Made by a program: the position numbers and the translations under genes. 64,000 nt of DNA from Heliocidaris erythrogramma. Its lineage: Eukaryota; Echinodermata; Echinoidea; Camarodonta; Echinometridae. Position 1 is the stretch's first letter. Every line of letters begins with the position of its first letter. This document shows, one piece after another, positions 57,401 to 64,000 of this stretch. The stretch lies in the NCBI GenBank assembly GCA_025617745.1, contig CM046869.1, positions 20,659,848-20,723,847 on the forward strand, given 5' to 3'. The notes beneath the pieces are model-generated. The model saw only the letters and a program-made list of their open reading frames with translations, made no database searches and was not told where the DNA came from.

Positions 57401-57683
57401 CTTAAACATTTGGTGTAAAGTTGATTCTGTGAGATATCATGATTACCTGTAATAATTTCTTTGTTTCCTACTTTGCTTTCTCTATTTTCAGCATGGAGGC
57501 TCAGCCTACCAGAGCAGCAACCTGAAAGTTGGTCATGTGATTGTAAAGGTCAATGGCCGGCCACTCCGTGACCTCTCGCACTCTCAGGCTACCAGGGTCA
57601 TCGCTGAAGCGTTCAAACAGAAGTCAAGCAACACCATGGAATTTCTGGTGGTGGATTCCAACCGATTCAAACTTTTGTACTAG
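27276..57683 (+). CDS. WHRN: Whirlin, PDZ scaffold protein, 14 exons
   Basis: Scaffold of hair-cell stereocilia and photoreceptors in vertebrates (Usher network; family knowledge). Exons: 27276-28163, 44437-44652, 46302-46427, 49319-49585, 50454-50669, 51498-51594, 52028-52177, 53119-53208, 53784-54109, 54611-54869, 55475-55549, 55742-56301, 56859-57029, 57492-57683 (TAG). Domain order is N-terminal harmonin-homology domain, PDZ1, PDZ2, second harmonin-homology domain, Ser/Pro-rich linker, PDZ3, as in long whirlin. Predicted length is about 1210 residues, against 907 in human, the excess being in the linker. PDZD7 has similar domains, but the QPLPKI segment and C-terminal PDZ3 match whirlin better. 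Exons 51498 (+1 base) and 55742 (-1 base) are out of frame. Intron 1 holds an LTR retrotransposon. Confidence 0.93.
28476..28939. mobile_element. Long-arm TIR MITE, 464 bp, in WHRN intron 1
   Basis: Ends TTAAAGGGAAAGTCCACCC and the complement, with one mismatch in 21 bp. Inverted similarity continues inward for over 100 bp (AGATCAGTGAAGGTTTGAGC against GCTCAAACTTTCACTGATCT). No coding capacity. Confidence 0.8.
29251..29789 (+). repeat. 5' LTR
   Basis: 539 bp starting TGTTGTGACAGG and ending GGTTCACTTTA. A TATA box (TATAAATA) at 29497-29504 is followed by direct repeats of CGTCTACCAG and CTACGCTGG, a plausible Pol II promoter with transcription starting about 30 bases on. Confidence 0.9.
30739..33240 (+). 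CDS. gag: Retrotransposon gag with N-terminal helix-hairpin-helix and RS-rich region
   Basis: 833 codons from ATG 30739 (purine at -3, G at +4); the frame is also open upstream to a non-ATG start. Residues 6-32 form a ComEA-like helix-hairpin-helix (LLKVPGIGQATAERIMALRE). 14-residue repeats AAKETLRxAxTFSP follow (about 31126-31350), then a long Arg/Ser/Tyr-rich stretch of SPSRR/YYR repeats (about 31370-32250). Next come a retrotransposon gag capsid-like domain (GSWQAFFAKFSSYA to CRAIFG, about 32280-32790), a predicted coiled coil (32893-33050) and a CCHC zinc knuckle CFECGRTGHFKRDC (33109-33150). Stop TAA 33238-33240. Packages and condenses element RNA (family knowledge). The N-terminal helix-hairpin-helix is unusual. 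Confidence 0.88.
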   Translation: MEKIAINSCTFDDLLKVPGIGQATAERIMALREASGDVTPGSFASIPHLRNTEEILQYLDFRPSARESPKGAGLAEASRGKSSSMPDAYPYDIFPNTSVPPPLKKKPSETEGWSDTRARSTSLGGMACSSSAAKETLRRARAFSPAAKETLRMAQTFSPIAKETLRGAQTCSPAAKETLRGTRTFSPAAKETLRVARTFSSLTVEEQPAKRSQSPSTGRSSRTTYSSPTRLAKDGRHSRRSPSPATEGHYRSQYASPSRQSKDDRHYRRSPRDEYYRTKYASPSRRDRDNRHQRRSPSRGEYYRAPYGSPSRRERRRSPPREEYRRARHESPSRRQQDDRYRRRSPSRERYYRPGYDSPYRQDRDRYCRRRSPSLVREGYHRQRYASPSRRVSDDHYDGCNRREGPPRRSPRRNDSPPYLDRYEHDRSFRLENRHTSPYRGSRVSPRREWNGRGDREREPQHRQRSAFVLPPPVTRTRASPRTSPPRNARNRASPRTSPPRNARRDGMPPHHSNPPRTITFDGRGSWQAFFAKFSSYADEHRWDSRQRKNYLCWCLEGKASEHYALLLEREPGLEYFDLVHKLEKRFALKELPEVSQMHFAYAKQSAEESCFDWADRLRTLATNAFPDLPDTHVEKQVVLRFCQGCLDKEAGQYAINSRPKTLEEGIDLVRWYQHTCRAIFGKPKKEVRQVALPNACNHESSVRKIGTMPSTEQLPSSSDRLEKELSHLEGRVNSINTRIDSIQDNFSKKLDSLHDDVGSLKTLVQGLAVSTLRANSPRRPRSPGRDNSCFECGRTGHFKRDCPDLKPGKSVSFVGEEGNSSGSENGAQPRSM
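33138..34652 (+). CDS. pro: Retrotransposon protease region, -1 frame, truncated before reverse transcriptase
   Basis: Open frame overlapping the 3' end of gag by about 100 nt in the -1 frame, with no early ATG, so probably made by frameshifting at 33192-33198. A Pro-rich linker leads to a retropepsin-like domain with active-site DTA (33747-33755, where DTG or DSG is usual) and LLGVEFLQKHNA typical of the second half. It ends in the segment that normally joins protease to reverse transcriptase (IDTGDATPIKQKMRRTP), then TAG at 34650-34652. No reverse transcriptase palm, RNase H or integrase motifs follow before the LTR. Confidence 0.82.
   Translation, partial: ERLSRLKAWKVGIFRRRGGKQQWIGERGPAPIHVSLGQQNSPGATKDTCLTRNVCAESDGANQGECTPLSESDPNASAGERDAEFAMKGAGNVAITASPKSYLETEVNFSLPRTPSTPKESEDGQPDMVATGASHPPPPSTCPWLLPPWPPPNTETIERESPPDGEGVDGNLPSDEVIVCRLKSSSMLTVTIGIGDKLLRAVVDTAVEGTILSDRIFASLHPKPPIVKRVTLLTAGRNMKMSGMIVGPVTMTLGEQDFNEIIYVAPIDDDMLLGVEFLQKHNARINIPESTLCLQGEDIPMVSGGTTHTLVAHVFVRDTVLIPPRCVKRVGCFIKPRLEQFLFEPNSDLTGLVPRTLHEYEDTIELLVLNPTDRNIRWKRDQIIGEALEFMAIEPVSNATDNFSVGGAKARQVSLPAELPSYLQDLWARSTEHLLPKQQEELRALLFEFEGVFAKDEFDLGNFTDMVHQIDTGDATPIKQKMRRTPLNFGDRFPLPPSTSRNGI
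33192..33234 (+). promoter_or_regulatory. Predicted -1 ribosomal frameshift signal between gag and protease
   Basis: The heptamer GGGAAAC sits at 33192-33198 in gag phase G-GGA-AAC, the X XXY YYZ form. After a 6 nt spacer a 7 bp stem follows: GGATCGG (33205-33211) with CCGATCC (33228-33234), and possible inner G-C pairs. Slipping back one base enters the open protease frame. Confidence 0.65.
34653..35512 (+). other. Non-coding stretch of the retrotransposon where RT/RH/IN would be
   Basis: About 860 bp with no long ORF. 34912-34925 (GCGTCCTGCTGCC) and 35007-35021 (GGCAGCAGGAGACGC) are nearly complementary and could fold into a large hairpin. A TCCGAGATTTGGACA phrase is repeated near 35209 and 35281. 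The polypurine tract ends it. Confidence 0.7.
35525..36064 (+). repeat. 3' LTR
   Basis: 540 bp, matching the 5' LTR except for one extra G near 35752 and T/G near the last bases. TATA box at 35772-35779. Could also promote readthrough into downstream WHRN intron sequence (inference). Confidence 0.9.
37085..37480 (-). mobile_element. Probable LINE/SINE-type 3' tail, antisense
   Basis: On the reverse strand it ends in an ATT repeat preceded by TTTAGAAATTTATA, and further in AGTGCCTTTAGTGACATTTGC. This matches the style of the LINE tail at 40440-40495. No RT sequence visible. Confidence 0.4.
40138..40495 (+). mobile_element. LINE remnant: reverse-transcriptase C-terminus and 3' tail
   Basis: The frame 40149-40373 encodes the typical end of non-LTR retrotransposon ORF2: LLMRGAVLWNALPNTIKNS and SLSSFKGNLKTYLF. 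A short 3' UTR with AATGGCGCTTTAGAAATACC and a TATTATTATT tail follows. 5'-truncated copy; only this end is present. Confidence 0.75.
41856..41908. repeat. ACAAT pentanucleotide microsatellite
   Basis: About ten uninterrupted ATACA/ACAAT units. Confidence 0.95.
44301..44358 (+). pseudogene. Duplicated 3' splice-site region upstream of WHRN exon 2
   Basis: CTATGATTATGATCACAATC, TTTAAACACATT and the acceptor TTTTCAG at 44352-44358 are repeated about 80 bp later as CTATGATTTCTGATCACAAT, TTTAAACACATTAA and CTTCAG at 44431-44436, the real acceptor. After the upstream acceptor, TTCTTAAAG echoes the exon start ATTTTAAAG. Confidence 0.65.
44437..49585 (+). CDS. WHRN: WHRN exons 2-4: end of PDZ1 and PDZ2
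   Basis: Exon 44437-44652 completes PDZ1 (KLVLYVKSVGRVPG) and encodes the conserved HQTYTWVNPQGRSVSPP linker. Exon 46302-46427 starts PDZ2 with carboxylate loop GLMI and RGGREFGLGIYITGID. Exon 49319-49585 completes PDZ2 (VGDQILDVN, KLMMMTIKDVGKLP) and the TTIDRTQWL segment seen in other whirlins. All are phase 0 at both ends. Two exons here have decayed junction copies in the preceding intron (44301-44358 and 45903-46301). Confidence 0.93.
45903..46301 (+). pseudogene. Two tandem decayed copies of WHRN exon 3 junction
   Basis: Three tandem segments of about 188 bp each start GAGTCGGCCATTTTGTTTTT or a variant, followed by AG and an exon start: 45926, 46113 and the true exon 46302. The first copy reads VSVVVKEARESLDLFIEI and then stop. 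The second reads VNVILNDKKRESLFVDN and then stop, and its acceptor is TTTAAG. Downstream intron sequence (ATGATATACCAGAA types) is also shared. Similarity by eye is clear in the acceptor and first 30-40 exon bases. Confidence 0.8.
47153..48063. mobile_element. Foldback/TIR element, 911 bp
   Basis: Perfect 17 bp ends TTAAAGGAGAATTAACC and its complement. Inverted similarity continues for about 200 bp on each side (AAGGTGTTATTTATTCC against GGAATATACTACACCTT; GGGGGCTGCCATTTTTT against AAAATGGCAGCCCC). No transposase. Confidence 0.8.
48492..48543. repeat. Perfect inverted repeat, 24 bp arms, 4 nt loop
   Basis: Left arm 48492-48515, loop CAAA, right arm 48520-48543; every base pairs. AT-rich. 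Confidence 0.9.
50454..51594 (+). CDS. WHRN: WHRN exons 5-6: second harmonin-homology domain, with a one-base frame break
   Basis: Exon 50454-50669 reads LEDQSRNLLNENERGTMMYY and VEALVMALFELFDTHAK. Exon 51498-51594 begins in frame as FSLLSEIRAFIF and resumes as DIDRFDSLVLKREVEAMK, but one base out of register. Its length is 97, whereas the neighbouring exons require a multiple of 3. The shift lies in or near the six-C run at 51533-51538, where five C would keep one frame. As written, translation stops at TGA 51546-51548. Confidence 0.88.
51229..51366 (-). mobile_element. Old antisense SINE copy
   Basis: On the reverse strand, CCTTTGGCAAGAAATGAATC, CACCCAGGTGTA-like and GGTACCTGGCAGG words correspond to the body of the SINE at 1209-1497, in the same order. 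The tRNA head is only partly retained. Confidence 0.65.
52028..56301 (+). CDS. WHRN: WHRN exons 7-12: Ser/Pro-rich linker, with a second frame break in exon 12
   Basis: Exons 52028-52177, 53119-53208, 53784-54109, 54611-54869, 55475-55549, 55742-56301. They encode a poorly conserved, probably disordered region with many Ser-Pro pairs and, in exon 12, poly-Ser, acidic and proline runs (PPPPPP, PLPLPP) that could bind SH3, WW or EVH1 domains (inference). Exon 12 is 560 nt; phase requires 561 or an equivalent. The first frame ends at TGA 56273-56275. The frame that joins exon 13 is open only from 56233, so a base appears missing between them, most simply in the C run 56245-56249. Confidence 0.8.
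56345..56735. repeat. GAT-type trinucleotide microsatellite in WHRN intron 12
   Basis: GATGAT/GGTGAT runs starting about 45 bp after the donor of exon 12, interrupted near 56625-56680 by an AATTCAATTC stretch. ORFs here are repeat artefacts. Confidence 0.95.
56859..57683 (+). CDS. WHRN: WHRN exons 13-14: PDZ3 and C-terminus
   Basis: Exons 56859-57029 and 57492-57683. PDZ3 reads ETIYVKKTKSNLGLAVEGG, TRQPLPKIIKIQ, then HGGSAYQSSNLKVGHVIVKV and FLVVDSNRFK. The GLAV carboxylate loop and the GGANTRQPLP-like insert match vertebrate whirlin PDZ3. The protein ends KLLY; TAG at 57681-57683. Confidence 0.92.
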
Positions 57684-57751
57684 GTTTTGCATAGATTCCA
57701 TCAGCTGAGAATGAGACAGCAGTTAGCGAAATCCTGTGTCTTACCTTATAC

Positions 57752-57945
57752 TACAGTCAAACCTGCTTTAGTGACCACCTGTATAGAAAGACCCCCTGTC
57801 TATAAGGACCACAATTTTCGTTTCCCTTGAACAATGTTTCTCATTGAAATGTGTCTTAAAGGAACCTGTCCATAAAGACCACCTGCTCATAAAGACCGCT
57901 TTTCTTGTCTCCCTTGAGTGGTCTTTATAGACAGGTTTCACTGTA
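57752..57945. mobile_element. MITE, 194 bp, TACAGTCAAACCTG family
   Basis: Near-identical to 24842-25035 with the same ends and length. Lies about 70 bp after the WHRN stop codon, so probably transcribed. Confidence 0.8.
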
Positions 57946-58289
57946 TATCCCTTTTTTCAATCTCCTGTGCTTCAAATTACTAGTAGCAGAAATATTAGCT
58001 ATCAAAAGTCAAAGAAGAGAGACACCCTGCAAATTTGTGTCAACTATAATAAAAATACTTTCAAAGTGTTTTTCAAACTTTCCTCTTCTTTCTTCAAATG
58101 AAAGAAGGAAGAAAGAGAAAGTTTTTTCTCACATTTTTCCCCAGCAACATCTGTCTCATGTGGCAAGACGGATTTAATAACCAACGATATCTTAGCGGTA
58201 AAGTGAATTACGATCTATGCCATTACTACACATGCATGATTTCAGTTTGAGGTAATTATTGCTCTTAAGCTTACTGAATACTGTATAAT

Positions 58290-58612
58290 CAAGAAGAATT
58301 TTTATACCCCCGCCAAACGAAGTTTGAAGGGGGTATATAGGAATCGGTCGACGGTTGGGCGGTCGGTCCGTTGCAAATATTGCGGATCGAACTTCCTCAG
58401 TTTTTGACCGAAAGTCATGAAATTTGGTACACACATTGGTCTTGGTGGGAAGATGTGCAAGACATATTTTTCGGATGAGTCGGAATCTGCGTTGCCATGG
58501 TAACGGCATATTTATGGCAGAAAATCAAGGAAAACAGCTTGCGGATCGAACTACTTCCTCAGTTTTCGACCAAAAGTCAAGAAAGGCTGTTGTCACGGGG
58601 GGGGGGGTATTA
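58290..58612. repeat. Repeat with ACCCCCGCCAAACGAAGTTT start
   Basis: A short palindromic head (AAACGAAGTTTGAAGGGGG), then GGTCGGTCCGTTGC, two similar copies of GCGGATCGAACT...CCTCAGTTTT, and a G run at the end. It resembles repeats common in marine invertebrates (from memory). Function unknown. Confidence 0.5.
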
Positions 58613-60874
58613 ATCATCATCTTCAGTGATATTTCTAGTTGTGTTTGAGGGGGTGGTATGGCTCAGTGAATAGAGATAATCTTGGAAAAGTAATAACTAG
58701 GCTGAGTCCAAGTCTGTTAGTGCCCTTTGGAGAGGCATCCATACTCATTTACTCAGTCCCTCTGATAGAAATGGAAGCTGTAGGTCCCTTAAAGCTACCT
58801 TGCAAGGATATACTTGCTTTCTTAGCACTCGGGTAAAACAATACAAACAATCAAATTTGCTCCTGAAACCCAATGTATTCAAACCATATTTTTACTTATA
58901 CATGTATAGCGAGACATTAACACCTACTTTGAGTGTTATGTTTAGTGTTGGTTGTATACTATTACAAACACCTGGTGCTAACACTAAACTTGCAATCGCA
59001 TTTTTGAGAATTCAGGGACTTTTAAAATTTTGCAGTCCATTTTTATTAGTTTGTTTTATTAGTTGTTTGGTCACGAATAATCTACTTGTTACAAAATTGT
59101 CTAAAAGTAATCATCTGAAACCAATCACACATGCTGCCGATCTTTTAAAATTTTTAAGGAAGTTGTAATTGACTAATCTAGTTAAACAATATTTGTATGT
59201 TTCATATGCAGTAATATTCACAGATACGGTAAAATGTTCAGATCAGAAAAAAACTGTCTTGGAGATTAATATATGAAATAGTTTTCTGTGATGCATTGGC
59301 AGGCTTTAATCTGTTGCTTTTGATTTAACAAATATCTTGTTTGAATTATTTGGTTGCGTCATTTTTGGCTATAATTTCATACATTGGATAGGGCATTGCC
59401 ATTTGGTAGGGGAACTAAGCTACAGGTTCGTAAGCAGTTATTATTTGTCTGTAAAGACAAGGGTAAACTTGTGATTAAAGAAAATACAAGAAAAGGGAAA
59501 TCTTTATATACCCCACTGACCATTGTTACATATTGCTTGTAGCTAATTTCTAAGATTTCATTACTCTCTTGAAAGTCATGCATTGTTTTTCTTGTCAGTT
59601 TAATCTTAGGCTGATATCATTAGTTCTCTTTGTTGTGGGAAAATGTATAGACTAAAACATAACAACGGTCATAGGAGTAATAAATCTCAATGTATTGGAA
59701 TTAAATTAGGATTAGAGATATTTATGATAATGTCTGTTGATAGCCTGAAGGTTTTAACTCAAATATCTGAGAATTATTTGGTACCATTTCTACTATCTCC
59801 AGGGTAAAGATAACATTCTTGATAAAAAGTAGTTTGAAAACAAAAGTTAGCTGATGTTTTTGTCCATTTTTATGCTGTTAATACCCTTTTGGTACAAAAA
59901 CTTGTATGAGAATTGCCAAAATGAATAAAACACCCAGTTTCCCCCAGCAGACAATATGTATTTTTTACCTGAAAGTATAACTACCTTGAAATCAACATTG
60001 TTAGCAAGAAAATGATTTTTATTACCAGAAGACAGTAATCTATGTCATGAAAGAGAGGTTTTTCAGATGGATTTTAAAAAATTTACCTCTAAGTTTTTGA
60101 ATGTAGGTTGTATGATATGTTGTGGACTTTTCAATCGGTTATGCCTTGCTTGTAGAAAGGTTTAATGACAAATTCAAAGAATGTGATATTAATTATTCTT
60201 TTTCATTCATAAATGAAATGAAATGTTCAATGGATGTCATATTTATGTTGTTGAGTCATGGAATAGTGCCAGTAAATGGAAGTACTGTAAAATACAATTT
60301 AATTTAAAAAACAATTTATGTATATATGTATATTGTTGCCGAGAAACTAGTACTTCTGAGCTTTCCACAAAGAATATTTGGCCATCTTGTTCGGTATAAT
60401 GCTGAATTATTTACATCAACTTGTACTTTCATACTTCTTATATGCTGAAAGATTTTGTAGATATGTAAAAAAGTGCTTTGTATAGAATTTTATTGTCAAT
60501 GCAATATCTATCCTTCCTTATGACTATCACCTTGGTTTTTTATCTCCCGTCCAGTAAAAGAAAAGTGTGTTCATTATCTTAAAATTTCACAGGGGTATGA
60601 CCATATTGATGTGGATGTTTTTATTATATGAATCGTGAACTTTTACGGGAAAAAAAATGATCCAAAAATACAATATGAAACTGAGGCTGGGCTACCATTA
60701 GGTCTGTCAAGAGTTTTTTTAACTTCCACAAAAGATATTTTGATCTGAAATAATTTGCCTTTTGCAATGCTAAATGAAGGTTGAAATATACATTACATGA
60801 ATCTGGGTTAAGTTTTCCTAGGCAAAGGAGGAATTGACAGGTTTTTGGCAACAGTAACAACTGCCCCAATTCTA

Positions 60875-60972
60875 TGACAAATTTGCTCTCAGCCAATCAG
60901 ATTCAAGGATTTCAGTAGCTTATAACAATTATTGTAACTAGCTATTGATAACAAGTTTTATGAAACAGGGCC
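60875..60972. repeat. Half copy of the GGGGAGCGTTTCAT hairpin MITE
   Basis: Contains the family centre GCCAATCAGATTCAAGGAT and TTTCAGTAGCTTATAACA and ends in TTTTATGAAACAGGGCCC. The left arm is lost. Confidence 0.6.
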
Positions 60973-62114
60973 CAGATATGAAACAGAACATTAAAGGCAT
61001 AACATATTTGAAAGAGGTTGCACTATTTGCTATTACATGAAACGCATGTAAGTAATTTAAGGTGCATCTTTGTGCCATTTGATTTTAAATCAAACTTTGT
61101 TTAATCAAAAATTAAAGGACAAAGGAGACACTACTTACGACTTTTGAAATAGATGTATATGTGTTTCTAATTTTCTTCATTTCTATTATTCTTTGTTTTA
61201 TTGCTTTGGGCATTTTTAATGTTATAAATTTGAATTTGTTTTCGATAAAACTTTTATTTTTCTGTATATCATACTTTGTGAAAATGTGTTATGTTGAGAC
61301 ATACGTTGCTTCTGTTCTTAAGTTTAAAAAAAAAATTGTTTAAAGTATATTCTGTTTTATTTGTGTGTGCTGCCCAGTGTATATATGTGTGTTCAAATGA
61401 TAAATTATAATGATGATGGTATCATGTACTAAATTCGAGATTAAATGAGATAATTTGAATCTAAATAAGTTTTCAAAAAGTGGAGAGAAAGTTAACATTC
61501 CAAGCAATATGTATGAATGAATAATTGTAATATTACAGAAGAATATAAAATATATGGAGGCTGTTTTTATCTTTGTTGTAAGGAGTCTGTCTGAATAGAC
61601 AAGAAATATGTTTAATTTTTTTAAATAAAGAAACCTAGCAGTTCTTTTGCAAATCAGTGGTAAATGAATATGAAGTACTTTTACTTTCTGTACACCTTTT
61701 TAGAGAGAAAGAAAGCTGCATATATGTGTAGTTTTGTTTAGAGAACTTATGTAACTTTAATGTATTTATACAGTTCTTAACATTTGATATTCTCTTAGTC
61801 CATAACTACTAAAGATAAATATAAATGGAACTTGAACCAATCACTTACTAGCATGTACATATTTGTAATTGTGGTCCCTGTGCTATTTTTTGACATTTTG
61901 AAGTGCGCTACACACCTTCAAAATAAATAAAATTATTGAACACCTTGAGTCTAATGTTTTTCTGTATTTATTTTAGTGTTATATTACATTTATATGTTTC
62001 ATCCACATTGTATTTTGGTTTCAATTATATCAGTGGTATTTTATCAAAAGGGTAAACACTTTCTCCAAAAAATTACTTTTTTGGGTAATCAACATAAAAC
62101 ATAAGACAATTCGT

Positions 62115-62188
62115 GTGTCTGGAGCTAGAAGGGCATTAACTCATTCTTTAACACAGAGTTAACGCCTTCTGGCTCTCAACAGACAAAT
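62115..62188. repeat. Hairpin repeat GCTAGAAGG...CAGACA
   Basis: Arms GTGTCTGGAGCTAGAAGGGC and the approximate complement. Same family as 18033 and 21850. Confidence 0.65.
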
Positions 62189-63049
62189 TTTAATAGCCTT
62201 CTGAGTCATCTTTGAAAAGTGCAAACATTACAATAAGATACTACATAAACTGAACATGATTTCTATAGGCAGTAGAATATGTTATTGAAATTGCTTTTGA
62301 TTTGATGTCTTTGAAAGTCTTTGCGAGCGTGGTTGCAATTATCTTCTTGAAAATCGAGAAATTTGAGGAGCCGACCTTTTTTTTGGGGGGGGGGGGGCGG
62401 AATCCTTGTTAATGTGTATTTGAAAATCTGAATACTTGTTTGCACCCCTGGCTGGCCCCTTTGGTACTTTTTATCACCCCCTAAATTGGTCTGGCAATGC
62501 CCATGGTTATCTTTAACTATTTGAAAATCTAGAGTTAATGTACCTCCCTTCACGCTTGTCAGTGTAACTTGAATATCTGAAGCCTTGTTTTTTGCATGTT
62601 GGGAAATGTTTGATAAACTGGCCACTTTGGTACACCCTACCTACATCCTACATAAATGGTCTTATCTTAACCATTTCTTGCAATATGACCTGTGACCTCA
62701 GAAATCAAACATGTATTAATGGGTTTATTGTGTTCTTTTTGTATGATTATGATTAAGTACCTTGATGACTGGTATACCCCATTGTAGCAGTATTTTTTAA
62801 AGAGTTGTAACGATACAACACAAAACTCAAATGACAAGCAAATTATTGATAACAATGCATGGTATTTTTTAAATTCCAGTCATATTTATTGATATTGTAA
62901 CATTATACGCAAGAACATTTCAGGAAGACTTATGAATACGAATACTAATGGAAGCTCTTCGACTCGCCATAAACCTTTTTAAATACCTCGATTTTGTCAA
63001 TTTTAAAATCTAATGCAGTAGAAAGGCATCATGTGAAAATTTTTGGGAA

Positions 63050-63240
63050 AATAAAGAGATATAGAGATGCAAAAATTGAGAAAGGTGAAGATAGAGAAAA
63101 GGAAGAATGTTGGGAAAGAACATGGAAGAGCGAGAAAGACTGAGGGAAGGGGAGGAGGATAAGTAGGAGGAGGGAGAGAGAGAAAGAGAGAGAGAGAGGG
63201 ATAGAGAGAGATAGGGAGAGAGAGGTGAGAGAAAGAAAGA
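63050..63240. repeat. GA-rich purine tract
   Basis: Purine-rich strand with GAGAGA runs. Three overlapping Leu/Ser-rich reverse-strand frames here are artefacts. Similar tracts at 4466-4560 and 25985-26140. Confidence 0.9.
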
Positions 63241-63274
63241 AATCCAAACATGATTTCTATTGGCGAAAGAACAG

Positions 63275-63412
63275 GGGGAGCGTTTCATCAAGTGTTTTGT
63301 CAGTGATATTTACCGACAACTGTTATAAGCTACTGAAATCCTTGCATCTAATTGGCTGAGAGAAAATTTGTCGGTAAAATTCACTGACAAAACACTTGAT
63401 GAAACGCTCCCC
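63275..63412. mobile_element. Hairpin MITE, GGGGAGCGTTTCAT family
   Basis: Arms GGGGAGCGTTTCATCAAGTG and the complement CACTTGATGAAACGCTCCCC flank the family centre TTGCATCTAATTGGCTGAGA. Confidence 0.85.
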
Positions 63413-63685
63413 AGGCCCGTCCGTCGTCCACAGGGCATTTGGCATTGTCCTTGAGTTGATTTCTTAAACTCTGCGCTTTCTCTGTCCGCTCGTTACATTT
63501 GACGATATAGGTCCGATATACAGCTGACAATAAAATGCAAACAAAGAAAGAAGCATATTCAATATCTTGACCCGTATCCTATTAAAAGAAGACTGGTCAC
63601 TATTCTGGCGCCTGGCGGTTTTTACGTTTCCTGTCTCTAGAGACATAAAGAAGGTGAGTCAGAGTCAAATATAGAGTTGAGTACC

Positions 63686-63824
63686 GGGGAGCGTTTCACC
63701 AAGCGTTTTGTCAGTGATTTTTACCGACAACTGTTATAAGCTACTGAAATCCTTGCATCTGATTGGCTGAAAGCAAATTTGTCAGTACAAATCACTGACA
63801 AAACGCTTGATGAAACACTCCCCC
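63686..63824. mobile_element. Hairpin MITE, GGGGAGCGTTTCAT family
   Basis: Second full copy within 300 bp of the one at 63275, with slightly diverged arms (GGGGAGCGTTTCACCAAGCG). The centre TTGCATCTGATTGGCTGAAA is conserved. Confidence 0.85.
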
Positions 63825-64000
63825 GGTCTTTTGTGAGAATCTGTCAGTATTGGTTAGTTTAGATGTTATTGTAAAAGGTTAATTATGTAGTGCATAAGAA
63901 TGATTGTGGATTGAGAGAATGTGAGCATTTCAAACGATCGAAATAATAAGAAGAGTACGGTAGATATCGCTTTGTCTCACTTTGTTGGGACATTCTGTCC

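Larger units (their letters stand above)
57684..61945 (+). other. Probable WHRN 3' UTR
   Basis: No further exon similarity. AATAAA signals at 61624-61629, 61922-61927 and 61926-61931 are followed by a TG/T-rich stretch, consistent with an end near 61945. If so, the UTR is over 4 kb and contains a MITE (57752-57945), a repeat with GGGGGTATATAGGAATCGG (about 58290-58612) and a half hairpin MITE (60875-60972). Earlier ends cannot be excluded. Confidence 0.45.

Noticed and set aside
63003..63291. Leu/Ser-rich reverse-strand membrane-like proteins
   Set aside because: All derive from a GA-rich simple sequence.

Overview
This is a stretch of animal nuclear genome. It is AT-rich, intron-rich and crowded with small transposons. 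Two protein-coding genes lie on the + strand: the 3' three quarters of a Ski2-type RNA helicase gene (SKIV2L/SKIC2, 18 exons, 213-20241, 5' end outside the window) and a whirlin gene (WHRN, 14 exons, 27276-57683). Gene structure, protein similarity to vertebrate orthologues and the repeat repertoire (tRNA-headed SINEs ending in ATT repeats, LINE tails of the same kind, hairpin MITEs, many TACATGTA words) suggest a marine invertebrate deuterostome, most likely an echinoderm such as a sea urchin. The species assignment is inference.

Layout. 1-20241: SKIV2L exons separated by introns that hold a SINE, hairpin MITEs, microsatellites and a five-unit tandem repeat carrying AGGTCA-type direct repeats. 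20242-27275: minisatellite-bearing 3' UTR, then intergenic DNA with MITEs and a likely WHRN promoter. 27276-57683: WHRN. Its first intron (16 kb) carries a 6.8 kb LTR retrotransposon (29251-36064) with nearly identical LTRs, an intact gag, a protease region in the -1 frame and no reverse transcriptase, RNase H or integrase. 57684-about 61945: probable WHRN 3' UTR. The rest is intergenic with hairpin MITEs.

The most unusual feature is recurrent. Next to at least six exons in both genes, the intron carries decayed tandem copies of the exon-intron junction, splice site included. The extreme case is seven copies of a 3' splice site plus the start of the next exon, about 121 bp apart where regular, immediately upstream of the SKIV2L exon at 13142. 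This array was later split by a 1.3 kb terminal-inverted-repeat element whose size matches the gap in the periodicity.

Two WHRN exons (51498-51594 and 55742-56301) are out of frame by one base. In each, the shift can be placed at a short C run, so sequencing error, polymorphism or a real lesion must be told apart. The two genes have no known joint function: SKIV2L drives 3'-5' cytoplasmic mRNA decay with the exosome, and whirlin is a PDZ scaffold of sensory cells.
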